NCBI GenBank assembly: GCA_964648415.1 | Contig: CAZYOC010000062.1 | Span: 1-19,196, forward strand | Direction: 5' to 3' | Source of the DNA: G963669175 sp964648415 | Lineage (GTDB): Bacteria; Electryoneota; Electryoneia; Electryoneales; Electryoneaceae | DNA: 19,196 nt | Part shown: in pieces, positions 1-6,888 of the stretch | Layout: each line of letters starts with the position of its first letter | Numbering within the stretch: position 1 is the stretch's first letter | Made by a program: the position numbers and the translations under genes | The notes under the pieces: generated by a model | The model's input: the letters and a program-made list of their open reading frames with translations, nothing else | What the model was told of the DNA's origin: nothing | Database searches by the model: none

Positions 1-683
1 TCCTCGGCCCAAACCGCCCCTTCTGGTGGCGGGCCGGGCAATTCAGGCGGCAGGTGTGTCAGGATGACTTGCGGCACACCGTGTTTCTTCGCCAACGCCA
101 CCCCCGCCCCGGGCTCGATATGTGTCGCCTCCAGGATCAGCCCGTCCAGGTTGTCCAGATGCCCATGAAGCGGTTTCAGGCTCGGCAGGTCGGAGCTGTA
201 GAGCCAGCGTTTGCCCATCCCGCTGATGTTGAGGCTGTAGCTTCCTCCCTCCTTTGTGGAGATGTGTCCATTCCGCCAGGCCTGGACCACGTGCCCGGTC
301 GGCATCGGGAATGTGTTCGGACATAATTGCTTCAGATGAAGTCGAAAGGGCAAGCGTTCGGGCGCCAGACGTACTGCGGTCAGCCAGCTCAGCAGACCTT
401 CCAGGAACAGCTTTGGGGCATACAGCGCCACAGGCTCAGTTCGTTTGGTCAGCTTCCAGCTATGCAGCAGCCCGGGCAGGCCGCTGACATGATCGGGGTG
501 CGCATGGGTCAGCAGCACTGCGCCGATGGGTTGGCTCCAGCAATCGGTTCGGCTGAGCCCCCCGGCAACCCCCTCACCGGCGTCTACCAGGAGAGCTCGC
601 TGTTCGCCCTCGAACAGGACGGCGCTTTGCCTGCGGTTCGCGGTCGGCTCTGCATTGGCGGTTCCCAGAAAACGAATGCGCAT
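1..683 (-). CDS. MBL-fold metal-dependent hydrolase, RNase Z/PhnP-like (partial, C-terminus off the left edge)
   Basis: About 227 codons are visible before the reading frame leaves the window without a stop. The N-terminus MRIRFLGTANAEPTANRR and the strand LLVDAGEG match the opening of RNase Z/PhnP-type metallo-beta-lactamase proteins. The zinc-binding motif HxHxDH is intact (LTHAHPDHVSGLPGLL, H60, H62, D64, H65). Further metal ligands are plausible at the Asp of LYSSDLP and the His of VILTHLPP. The protein is probably a cytoplasmic phosphodiesterase or hydrolase; the substrate cannot be told from the sequence. The ATG at 683 is supported by an AGAAGGA ribosome-binding site about 6 nt upstream. 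That site lies just after the operon terminator, so expression may need read-through or a promoter inside cheX. The link to chemotaxis is positional only. Confidence 0.85.
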   Translation of the reverse strand, partial: MRIRFLGTANAEPTANRRQSAVLFEGEQRALLVDAGEGVAGGLSRTDCWSQPIGAVLLTHAHPDHVSGLPGLLHSWKLTKRTEPVALYAPKLFLEGLLSWLTAVRLAPERLPFRLHLKQLCPNTFPMPTGHVVQAWRNGHISTKEGGSYSLNISGMGKRWLYSSDLPSLKPLHGHLDNLDGLILEATHIEPGAGVALAKKHGVPQVILTHLPPELPGPPPEGAVWAE

Positions 684-700
684 CTGTGGTCCTTCTCAAG

Positions 701-721
701 AAAAAAGGGGCGACTCGCCCC
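701..721 (-). terminator. Rho-independent terminator ending the chemotaxis operon
   Basis: On the minus strand the sequence reads GGGGCG-AGT-CGCCCC and then six T residues: a short, very GC-rich hairpin followed by a U-tract. It lies about 33 nt after the cheX stop codon and just before the ribosome-binding site of the MBL-fold gene. This fits an intrinsic terminator for the minus-strand operon. The six-base-pair stem is short, so partial read-through into the MBL gene is possible. Confidence 0.75.
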
Positions 722-753
722 TGTGTTCGCAGCTCTGTGTGCTTTCCACGCAG

Positions 754-1239
754 CTATTGAGCGACATTCTTTCCCAAAACCTTCATGGAGACTTCCATGA
801 GGAAGGTGTGGTCCTCCAACTTGAAGGGGATCGCCACGACGGGGATATTCAGCTTATGGCTGATGAGGTGGTCCTTGCCGACAATCACGGAAGGGATAGA
901 GATATGAAACGACAGCCCCTCTTCCGCGAGAGCGGTCTTGGCCCCGCCGGCGACAATATTGGTCAATTCACCGATGGAATCCTGCACGTCTCGGGTGAGC
1001 GATTGCTGCTCTTCGCCGGTCATGAGCTGGTAGATCCACAACGCGGCGTCTTGCGTGAAGCTCAACGCTACGGAACCGGTGACATTTTTCTCGGCGAATC
1101 CGATCAGGCCGGTAATGTCTCCCTTGGTGAGCTTGTCCTTCTTCAGATAGGGCGCCTGGCGTCCGGGCGCAATCCCCAGCATCATCTCCATCGTGTTGCT
1201 GACGGCGGTCATGAAGGGATTTATGTACTTGACTTCCAT
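754..1239 (-). CDS. cheX: CheX, CheY-P phosphatase
   Basis: A 161-residue protein, normal length for CheX. The start MEVKYINPFMTAVSNTMEMM and the core GELTNIVAGGAKT are typical. The catalytic pair of the CheC/CheX/FliY phosphatase family, E-x-x-N, is present as E91 and N94. In this family these residues position the water that removes phosphate from CheY-P, so the protein is expected to reset the chemotaxis signal in the cytoplasm. It is the last gene of the operon, 14 nt after cheY and about 33 nt before a terminator. The ATG is preceded by GGGAGA. Pairing with cheY immediately upstream supports this assignment; direct activity is inferred from the motif. Confidence 0.92.
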   Translation of the reverse strand: MEVKYINPFMTAVSNTMEMMLGIAPGRQAPYLKKDKLTKGDITGLIGFAEKNVTGSVALSFTQDAALWIYQLMTGEEQQSLTRDVQDSIGELTNIVAGGAKTALAEEGLSFHISIPSVIVGKDHLISHKLNIPVVAIPFKLEDHTFLMEVSMKVLGKNVAQ

Positions 1240-1253
1240 GAATCTCTCCCGTC

Positions 1254-1607
1254 TCAGGTCATCGCCTCAACCTTTTCAATGAGAACCGATTTGGTGAAGG
1301 GCTTCACGATGTAATCGTTCACGCCTTCCTTTAATGCCGTCAGCACCTCGTCCTTGGCGCCTTCCGTCGTGATCATCACGATCGGCACCTGGCCAAAGGT
1401 GGGATTGGAACGAATCTCTTTGACCAGGGTCAGCCCGTCCATGACCGGCATGTTCCAGTCGGTCAGCACCAGGTTGACGCCGCTCATCAGCGACAAGGCT
1501 TCGACTCCGTTGCCGGCCTCGACGACGTCCGTGTATCCTGCGGCTTTCAGGTTGTTCACGATGATCCTGCGCATGGTAATGGAATCATCTACAACCAAAA
1601 TCTTCAT
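1254..1607 (-). CDS. cheY: CheY, single-domain chemotaxis response regulator
   Basis: A 117-residue stand-alone receiver domain. The acidic pocket D7/D8 (MKILVVDDSITMRRI), the phospho-acceptor D50 (VLTDWNMPVMDG), T80 in VMITTEG and K102 in VKPF are all present, so it should be phosphorylated by CheA. In chemotaxis CheY-P carries the signal to the motor or other output. It has a strong AGGAGG ribosome-binding site just upstream of the ATG and lies 9 nt after the CheC/CheX-like gene. Its closeness to two putative CheY-P phosphatases makes it the likely main output regulator of the cluster. The other receiver gene (2118-2498) could share or compete for this role. Confidence 0.9.
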   Translation of the reverse strand: MKILVVDDSITMRRIIVNNLKAAGYTDVVEAGNGVEALSLMSGVNLVLTDWNMPVMDGLTLVKEIRSNPTFGQVPIVMITTEGAKDEVLTALKEGVNDYIVKPFTKSVLIEKVEAMT

Positions 1608-1616
1608 GCGCCCCTC

Positions 1617-2105
1617 CTATGCGTCCGTGGCGGAATCCGCCACCTCTTTGAATGCTGCGCCAGACACCATGATGTGAATCAAAATTTCATCAATCTGGAA
1701 TACCTGGCTGTAGACGACATCGTTCCGTTGCCTCATCTTACCACGGCCGGTTTGGGGGAGGCCCAGCTTGAAGCTGACATCATCCGCCACCAACTCACTC
1801 ATAAAACGACCCCCCAATGTATTAATCAATTCAGCAAAAGTATCAAACAGGATCTCCGGAGGCAGCTCCTCGTCCTCCTGGGGACCGTGAACCAGCTCCA
1901 TCAGGAGGCTCGCCCCCGCCGAACAGGTCTGGAGGGTCATCATGCCGTAATAGGGCGCCAGAATGGACAACTCGGCCCAATTGGCTTCCTCTTCGCAGGC
2001 GAACTCCGTATCGGTCGGGATCGCCTGCTCGAACGCCATGGTCTCCATGGTGGTTCCCACCGAACGTTCAACGGCTTCCGACAGCGTGGACTTAAGCATG
2101 CTCAT
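1617..2105 (-). CDS. CheC/CheX-family phosphatase-like protein (divergent)
   Basis: A 162-residue protein with one recognisable phosphatase signature, FAELINTLGGRFMSEL, giving the E92-x-x-N95 pair used by CheC/CheX enzymes. The rest of the sequence matches the neighbouring CheX poorly, and the region before the motif is acidic (EEEANWAEL, GPQEDEELPP). It most resembles CheX-like domain proteins found beside receiver proteins in environmental genomes. It may dephosphorylate one of the two flanking receiver proteins or act with CheD. Start choice is open between the ATGs at 2105 and 2099. GGAG lies 7 nt before the first; AGAGGA lies near the second. It lies 12 nt after the upstream receiver gene, in the middle of the operon. 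Confidence 0.75.
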   Translation of the reverse strand: MSMLKSTLSEAVERSVGTTMETMAFEQAIPTDTEFACEEEANWAELSILAPYYGMMTLQTCSAGASLLMELVHGPQEDEELPPEILFDTFAELINTLGGRFMSELVADDVSFKLGLPQTGRGKMRQRNDVVYSQVFQIDEILIHIMVSGAAFKEVADSATDA

Positions 2106-2117
2106 CCTCTTTCTCCA

Positions 2118-2498
2118 TTACACCTGGCCTTCAAGTTCTTTCAGCAACTCAGATATGCCCGCAGGCGACACCGGTTTGCTGATAACTTGAAAAGCGCCAA
2201 TATCTTTCAACTCGTCAACAAGCGCCTCGTTCTGAGAGCTGGTGATTACCACCACCGGCACCTCTTGCAGGTCCGGATCCGCCTTCAGCTCCATCAAGAG
2301 GCTCGCCCCATCCATGATCGGCATGTTCAGGTCGGAGAGGATGAGGTCAGGCTTTTCTTCGCGGGCCAACGCCAACGCCTCCTTCCCGTCCCGTCCCTCC
2401 CGGAAGGTCGCATCATACAACCCCGCAATTTCGAGACAGCGTTTGATCACCATCCGCGCAGTCGCAGAGTCGTCAACCAGTAACACCGAACTCACCAT
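2118..2498 (-). CDS. Single-domain CheY-like response regulator
   Basis: A 126-residue receiver domain with no output domain. D9/D10 (SVLLVDDSATARM), phospho-acceptor D56 (LILSDLNMPIMDG), T86 (VVVITSS) and K108 (ISKPV) are all in place, so it should be a functional phosphate acceptor. It differs clearly from the CheY at 1254-1607. It may be a second chemotaxis output, a phosphate sink, or a regulator acting on the HDOD protein whose gene ends 4 nt upstream. The ribosome-binding region GAGGGATGA overlaps the stop codon of that gene, which suggests translational coupling. The ATG at 2498 gives the normal receiver N-terminus. Confidence 0.88.
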   Translation of the reverse strand: MVSSVLLVDDSATARMVIKRCLEIAGLYDATFREGRDGKEALALAREEKPDLILSDLNMPIMDGASLLMELKADPDLQEVPVVVITSSQNEALVDELKDIGAFQVISKPVSPAGISELLKELEGQV

Positions 2499-2502
2499 TG
2501 TA

Positions 2503-3369
2503 TCATCCCTCGTCTGTAGTCAGGCCAATCACATCTTTCACACCATCAAACTCGGTCTGGATTGTGAGCAAAATGCTGTCCACATCCTTGATCCCGAGCG
2601 TGAAATGATGGATGTACTCCGTGTCGACATTATAGGCGAAGGCGTCCATGCCTGTGGCAGTCCCCCCAATCATGGATAATAAGTCACCAAGATGCGTGGT
2701 GTAAACAAGCGTCCGGTATTTTTCATCGGATTTCTGCGGATAGTGATGATAGCGTATCGCTTCACACAAACTCTCCGGCAAGCCCCACTTTTTCGCCAAC
2801 GCATAGCCGACTTCCGGATGGGTCGTCCCGATCAGATCCTGCTCGGCTTCCAGGAAATCGTCTTTGACTCCCTCATCCAGCTCATAGATGATTTTCTCGG
2901 AGGAGCCTTGCAGGAATTCGGAAATCACGGCCTTACCGATGTCGTGCACCAGGCCCGCGGTAAACGCTTCATCCTTGGAAATACTTTCCTTGGCGACTCC
3001 CGCCATTTCACGACCGGCAATGGCGGTGCGGATGGAATGCTCCCAGAGCGCACCTTCGGCGGCGTAGCCTTCCAATGGCTTCGCATACACTTCCGCATTG
3101 CTGATGCCGAGCGCGATGCCCATGATCAACCGGTCGCCCAGCAAGGTCGCCGCACGCTGCACCGAAGTTACCTCTTTACCCCGGTTGAAGAACGCCGAAT
3201 TGGCCAGGCGAAGCAACTTGGTTGTCAACACCGCATCGCTGGAGATAACCCGGACCATGTCGGTCACGTTATGCTTTTCATCGTTGACGATCTGCACCAA
3301 CCGCATTGCCACGGAGGACAGGGTCGGCAACGAGTGTACCCTCTGCGCGATCTCTTCAGGCAGACTCAT
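2503..3369 (-). CDS. HDOD-domain signalling protein
   Basis: A 288-residue protein from the chosen ATG. The N-terminal MSLPEEIAQRVHSLPTLSSV and the run ISSDAVLTTKLLRLANSAFF are hallmarks of the HDOD domain (HD-related output domain). An HD core, VHDIGKAV (H142, D143, K146), and the later THPEVGYALAKKWGLP and AIRYHH segments complete it. HDOD proteins are regulatory and often linked to two-component or cyclic-di-GMP signalling; catalysis has generally not been shown. The gene overlaps the cheD stop by ATGA (3366-3369), which fixes this start and implies coupled translation; GAGGAGA lies about 10 nt upstream. A longer in-frame extension to 3492 would run through cheD and is rejected. Its position suggests it acts in this chemotaxis pathway. 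Confidence 0.88.
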   Translation of the reverse strand: MSLPEEIAQRVHSLPTLSSVAMRLVQIVNDEKHNVTDMVRVISSDAVLTTKLLRLANSAFFNRGKEVTSVQRAATLLGDRLIMGIALGISNAEVYAKPLEGYAAEGALWEHSIRTAIAGREMAGVAKESISKDEAFTAGLVHDIGKAVISEFLQGSSEKIIYELDEGVKDDFLEAEQDLIGTTHPEVGYALAKKWGLPESLCEAIRYHHYPQKSDEKYRTLVYTTHLGDLLSMIGGTATGMDAFAYNVDTEYIHHFTLGIKDVDSILLTIQTEFDGVKDVIGLTTDEG

Positions 3370-3851
3370 AGTTCCCAATCTCCTCTCCCCGGCGAGCTGA
3401 TGACTATCTTGCCGGTATTGACATCCACGGTAACACTGCGACTGATATTGCCTCCCACGTCTTCCGCCAGGGCTCCCAGGCGGTACTTCCACAAGATTTT
3501 CCGCGCCGCCAGAATATTCCGTTTGCCGATGTTGAAGATGTTGTTGGAATCCATAATCGCCGCGCCGCCCGCCAGCTTGACCGCCAGGTCGCGGCTGCTG
3601 GTGACGCCGAGCTTCTTCATCTCTTTCAATACCGCCGGAATACCGGTATCGGCAAACGTCCCGGGTTTGTTCTCGGCGCGTTTCAGATTGATGGACGAAT
3701 CGGGCAGAGCGATGTGCAGCAGACCGACCGCTCGCTGGCGAGGCGCCAGCAGGATCACTCCGACACAGGATCCCAGACCGATCGTCCGCACCACATCTCC
3801 GGGGGTGTTGGATGCCGCGTAGTCTCCCACCCCAACGTAGATCACACCCAT
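3366..3851 (-). CDS. cheD: CheD, chemoreceptor glutamine deamidase
   Basis: A 161-residue protein starting MGVIYVGVGDYAASN. It shows the CheD active site: T23, C29 (RTIGLGSCVGVILL) and H46 (GLLHIALPDSS). The spacings of 6 and 17 residues match the Thr-Cys-His arrangement known from Thermotoga CheD. The enzyme converts specific glutamines of methyl-accepting receptors to glutamate and, in CheC systems, is also a regulatory partner of CheC. The conserved GAAIMDSNNIFNIGKRN segment is also present. The ATG at 3851 lies 5 nt after cheB, with GGAG about 10 nt upstream inside the cheB end. An extension to 3968 would overlap cheB by more than 100 nt and is not supported. The gene overlaps the HDOD gene by 4 nt. 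Confidence 0.92.
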   Translation of the reverse strand: MGVIYVGVGDYAASNTPGDVVRTIGLGSCVGVILLAPRQRAVGLLHIALPDSSINLKRAENKPGTFADTGIPAVLKEMKKLGVTSSRDLAVKLAGGAAIMDSNNIFNIGKRNILAARKILWKYRLGALAEDVGGNISRSVTVDVNTGKIVISSPGRGDWEL

Positions 3852-3856
3852 AAGAA

Positions 3857-4915
3857 TCAGTTCTCCGTGAATTGTCGGATCAGCGCGGACGGTATCGCAT
3901 CCAGCGGCAGTTGTTTCTCGACCGCGCCTCGTTCGTACGCTTCTTTCGGCATACCATAGACCACACACGTTGCTTCATCCTGGCCGAAGGTCTTTGCCCC
4001 GGCCTTGCGGACCTCCACCATCGCGTCAGCGCCGTCCTTACCCATACCCGTCAGAATCACCGCCACCGCGTTCGGACCCACCTGCTCCGCCACCGACCGG
4101 AAAAGCACATCCACCGACGGCATATGCCCGCAAACCAGGTCTTCCTGCTGACAGGTGACACGGTATTCACCGCCGCTGCGACGGATTCTCATGTGATACG
4201 ATCCCGGTGCAATCAGCACCTGCCCCGGCATGACGCGATCTCCGGTCTGAGCTTCCTTCACATTCATCAGACTCTGCTCATTCAGCCGATCTGCGAACAT
4301 CTTGGTGAACCCGGCCGGCATATGCTGCACAATCACAGTACCCGGCATATTGGCCGGCAGACGAGTGATGATCGACCGTATGGCCTCCGTCCCGCCGGTT
4401 GACGCGCCGATGGCAATCACTTTGTCCGTAGATTCCGCCAGCGCCCGGCTGGCTATCTGTGACGGTTTCGCGACCGGTTTGCGATCTTTCCGCTTCCAGT
4501 GGCTGACATTGGCCTTGCTGACCGCCTTCACCTTGGTGCGCAGTTCCGTCAGCATGGAATTCAGGTTCCGGCTGACATCGGTCGACGGCTTGGTGACGAA
4601 ATCCACCGCGCCCGCCTCCAGCGCTTCCATGGTGATGCGCTTGCCGCGCTGAGTCAAGGCCGACACCATCAGCACCGGTAACGGGTGCTGCGGCATCAGC
4701 CGGCGCAGGAACTCCACCCCGTCCATCCGGGGCATTTCCACATCCAGCGTGAGCACATCCGGCTTCAACCGAACGATCTTATCCCGGGCGATAAAGGGAT
4801 CTGATGCTGTTCCGACCACCTCGATGGCCGGATCCATGGCCAGCCCCTGCGCCAGGATCTGACGGACCAGGGCGGAATCATCCACGACCAGCACTTTCAC
4901 CTTCTGCCCGGTCAT
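3857..4915 (-). CDS. cheB: CheB, receptor methylesterase/response regulator
   Basis: A 352-residue two-domain protein. The N-terminal receiver has D12/D13 (VLVVDDSALVRQ), phospho-acceptor D58 (VLTLDVEMPRMDG) and K109 (VTKPS). After a basic linker (about 130-160) comes the methylesterase domain with catalytic S172 (IGASTGGTEAI), H198 (VIVQHMPAGF) and D294 (VILTGMGKDGADAM). Phosphorylation by CheA is expected to activate removal of methyl groups from receptors, and deamidation, opposing CheR. The start ATG overlaps the cheR stop as ATGA (4912-4915), and cheD follows after 5 nt, so the three adaptation genes form one translationally linked block. All key residues are intact and the length is normal. 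Confidence 0.96.
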   Translation of the reverse strand: MTGQKVKVLVVDDSALVRQILAQGLAMDPAIEVVGTASDPFIARDKIVRLKPDVLTLDVEMPRMDGVEFLRRLMPQHPLPVLMVSALTQRGKRITMEALEAGAVDFVTKPSTDVSRNLNSMLTELRTKVKAVSKANVSHWKRKDRKPVAKPSQIASRALAESTDKVIAIGASTGGTEAIRSIITRLPANMPGTVIVQHMPAGFTKMFADRLNEQSLMNVKEAQTGDRVMPGQVLIAPGSYHMRIRRSGGEYRVTCQQEDLVCGHMPSVDVLFRSVAEQVGPNAVAVILTGMGKDGADAMVEVRKAGAKTFGQDEATCVVYGMPKEAYERGAVEKQLPLDAIPSALIRQFTEN

Positions 4916-5754
4916 GCCGTCTCCTCTTTACGATACACCGCCGGCATCAGGTAACGGAACGGGTGGCCGGTACGTCCCAGTGTCTCCGAGTGCCCGATGA
5001 ACAGGTATCCATTCGGATGCATATACCGGTGATAGCGCGCCACCAGCGCTTGACGGGTTGGCGCGTCAAAATAGATCATCACATTCCGGCAGAAGATGAC
5101 ATGAAACTTGCCTTTGAACGGATACTTGTCCTGCATCAGGTTCAAGCGGCGATACAGCACCATGTCCTTGATCTGCTTGTTGATCTCCCAGAAGCCGTCG
5201 CCCTGTTTCTTGAAATACTTGTGCAACATATTCTTCGGCAGCTTTGAGACGTTGTCATCGGTGTACAGACCGGTAACCGCCTTCTGCAAAGCAGTCGTGG
5301 AGATGTCTGTCGCCAGGATGCCCACTTCAAACGAGGAAAGGCGCGACTGAAAATACTCGCGCACCAGCATCGCAAGCATATAAGGCTCTTCGCCCGAAGA
5401 GGATCCGGCCACCCAGATACGAATGGCATTCTCTGAGCCCGGTACCGGGTTGGCTTCCAACTCCGGCAGAACGGTATTCTTGAAATACTCGAAATGGTCC
5501 TTCTCGCGATTGAAGAAGGTGTGGTTTGTGGAGATGCGGTCTACCAACTCAGACAACAACGCTCCGCTGGAATCGTTCATCACCAGGTCGTAGTAGTCCT
5601 GGAAAGACCCGATGTTCTTTTTGCGAAGCATGGAGTTCAACCGGCCGACCACCAGCGAACGCTTCTGGTCGGTCAGGTTGATCCCGAAACGGCTGTACAC
5701 GAGGTCGCGGATCTGCTTGAACTCGCGATCCGACAACTTCATCAAACCTTGCAT
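4912..5754 (-). CDS. cheR: CheR, receptor methyltransferase
   Basis: A 280-residue SAM-dependent methyltransferase that methylates glutamates on chemoreceptors. The N-terminal helical domain (about 5-75) ends with RISTNHTFFNRE. The SAM-binding loop is IWVAGSSSGEEPYMLAM (114-130), and later family segments NLMQDKYPFKGKFHVIFCRN and GYLFIGHSETL are present. The usual Cys of the AGCSxGEE loop is Ser here, a mild variation. Two ATGs are possible: 5754, or 5742, which is preceded by AAGG; the second starts nearer the conserved domain (MKLSDREFKQ). The gene overlaps cheB by 4 nt at its end, and lies 67 nt downstream of the degenerate cheD paralogue. Confidence 0.95.
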   Translation of the reverse strand: MQGLMKLSDREFKQIRDLVYSRFGINLTDQKRSLVVGRLNSMLRKKNIGSFQDYYDLVMNDSSGALLSELVDRISTNHTFFNREKDHFEYFKNTVLPELEANPVPGSENAIRIWVAGSSSGEEPYMLAMLVREYFQSRLSSFEVGILATDISTTALQKAVTGLYTDDNVSKLPKNMLHKYFKKQGDGFWEINKQIKDMVLYRRLNLMQDKYPFKGKFHVIFCRNVMIYFDAPTRQALVARYHRYMHPNGYLFIGHSETLGRTGHPFRYLMPAVYRKEETA

Positions 5755-5821
5755 GTCACCGCCATTAGCTGAGATCCTGGACGAGCGCGACGCTTCCGGG
5801 GGGCGCCGTCACCTTCTGCGT

Positions 5822-6316
5822 TCAGGATACGGTCCACCCGGGGTTGTAGAACCAGTCGCTTTCACGAATCCGGTTGACCTTGGCAATAATCACCTCACCG
5901 GTATTCGTGTTAAAGGCGACTTTTCTTCCCCACGATCCGCCCACATCACGGCCCACAATGGGAATGCTGTACTCCGCCAGCAGCTTTTCCGCCGCCCCCA
6001 GATTCTGCTCGCCGATTTCCCTTAACATGGGATCCGCGCCCTCGGGTGCGGCCCCTCCGAACAACTGTGCTTCCAGATGCGCCGGGCTGAACCCCCGTTT
6101 GCGAAACATCCTAACAAGCTGCACCGTGGCAGGCTGCGCGTACAACGCGGTGGGCTTTGCCTGCTCCGTCAGCAACGGATGCACGAAATGGTTCATTCCG
6201 CCCACTTGCTGCTCCCGGTGGTAGAGAGTAATCGCCACACTGGACCCCAGGACCGACATGATGATCGTCGGCTCCGATGAAAAGAAAATGTAGCCTGGTT
6301 TAAGGATATACTGCAT
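5822..6316 (-). CDS. CheD-like protein lacking the catalytic Cys and Thr
   Basis: A 164-residue protein clearly of the CheD fold. SVLGSSVAITLYHRE aligns with the CheD motif LGSCVAV, H43 sits 17 residues later exactly as in CheD (GGMNHFVHP), and the C-terminal half keeps NLGAAEKLLAEYSIPIVGRDVGGSWGRK-type features split over about 125-155. The catalytic Cys is Ser26 (codon AGT, one base from TGT) and the usual Thr is Met20. Deamidase activity is therefore unlikely; a scaffolding or regulatory role is inferred, for example binding a CheC/CheX-like partner or receptors. The gene lies between cheW and cheR. The ATG at 6316 has only a weak upstream GGA. CheW and this gene share a reading frame, separated by one TAG and 13 sense codons before the ATG. 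Confidence 0.85.
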   Translation of the reverse strand: MQYILKPGYIFFSSEPTIIMSVLGSSVAITLYHREQQVGGMNHFVHPLLTEQAKPTALYAQPATVQLVRMFRKRGFSPAHLEAQLFGGAAPEGADPMLREIGEQNLGAAEKLLAEYSIPIVGRDVGGSWGRKVAFNTNTGEVIIAKVNRIRESDWFYNPGWTVS

Positions 6317-6355
6317 GCCAGGATCCCACGACTCGGACAGACCGGCTGGACACCC

Positions 6356-6862
6356 CTAATCAATGGCGTCTGCGATTTGCCCCATTTCTTCATCGAAGAG
6401 CAGTTTATGGACATCCAGCAGGATCTTGACACCATCGCCAATCTTGCCCAGTCCCTGCACATAACGGCTGCCGGCTCCCATACTGGCGCGCGGGGGCGGC
6501 TCGATATCGTCGTCCTTGATGTCCAGTACTTCAGACACCGAATCCACGATCAACCCGACCGTCATCTGGTGCAGGTTCACCACGATGATACAGGTACGCT
6601 CGTCGTACTCGCGCTCTTCCAACCCGAAACGGAGGCGTACATCAATCACGGGAATCACTTTGCCGCGCAGGTTGATTACCCCCTTGACAAAATGCGGCAC
6701 ATCCGGCAGATCGGTTATGTTCTGAATCCCATTGATCTCCTGCACATACCGGATCTCAATGCCGTACTCCTCTTTGCCCACGACAAAAGTCAGGTACTTG
6801 CCCTTTTGTGTGTCTTCCTCTTCTTCACCGTTTGTCACGATGCCTTCCAGGTCCTCCGCCAT
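6356..6862 (-). CDS. cheW: CheW, chemotaxis coupling protein
   Basis: A 168-residue single CheW domain with an acidic N-terminal tail (EEEEDTQKGK, 13-22). Family landmarks are YLTFVVGKEEYGIEI, the coupling segment DLPDVPHFVKGVINLRGKVIP split around residues 51-71, VIDVRLRFGL and VNLHQMTVGLIVDSVSEVL. CheW links chemoreceptors to CheA at the membrane-associated array. A strong AGGAGG ribosome-binding site sits about 8 nt before the ATG at 6862. It is 26 nt downstream of cheA and shares its operon. The protein is complete, with normal length apart from the acidic extension of about 20 residues. Confidence 0.95.
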   Translation of the reverse strand: MAEDLEGIVTNGEEEEDTQKGKYLTFVVGKEEYGIEIRYVQEINGIQNITDLPDVPHFVKGVINLRGKVIPVIDVRLRFGLEEREYDERTCIIVVNLHQMTVGLIVDSVSEVLDIKDDDIEPPPRASMGAGSRYVQGLGKIGDGVKILLDVHKLLFDEEMGQIADAID

Positions 6863-6888
6863 CGTGCTCCCTCCTGACTTAATGCTGC

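Noticed and set aside
3370..3492. Upstream extension of the HDOD protein
   Set aside because: It would lie inside cheD in another frame. The ATG at 3369 gives a normal HDOD N-terminus and an ATGA overlap.
3852..3968. Upstream extension of CheD
   Set aside because: It overlaps the cheB coding end and adds 39 residues unlike CheD; the ATG at 3851 matches the family start.
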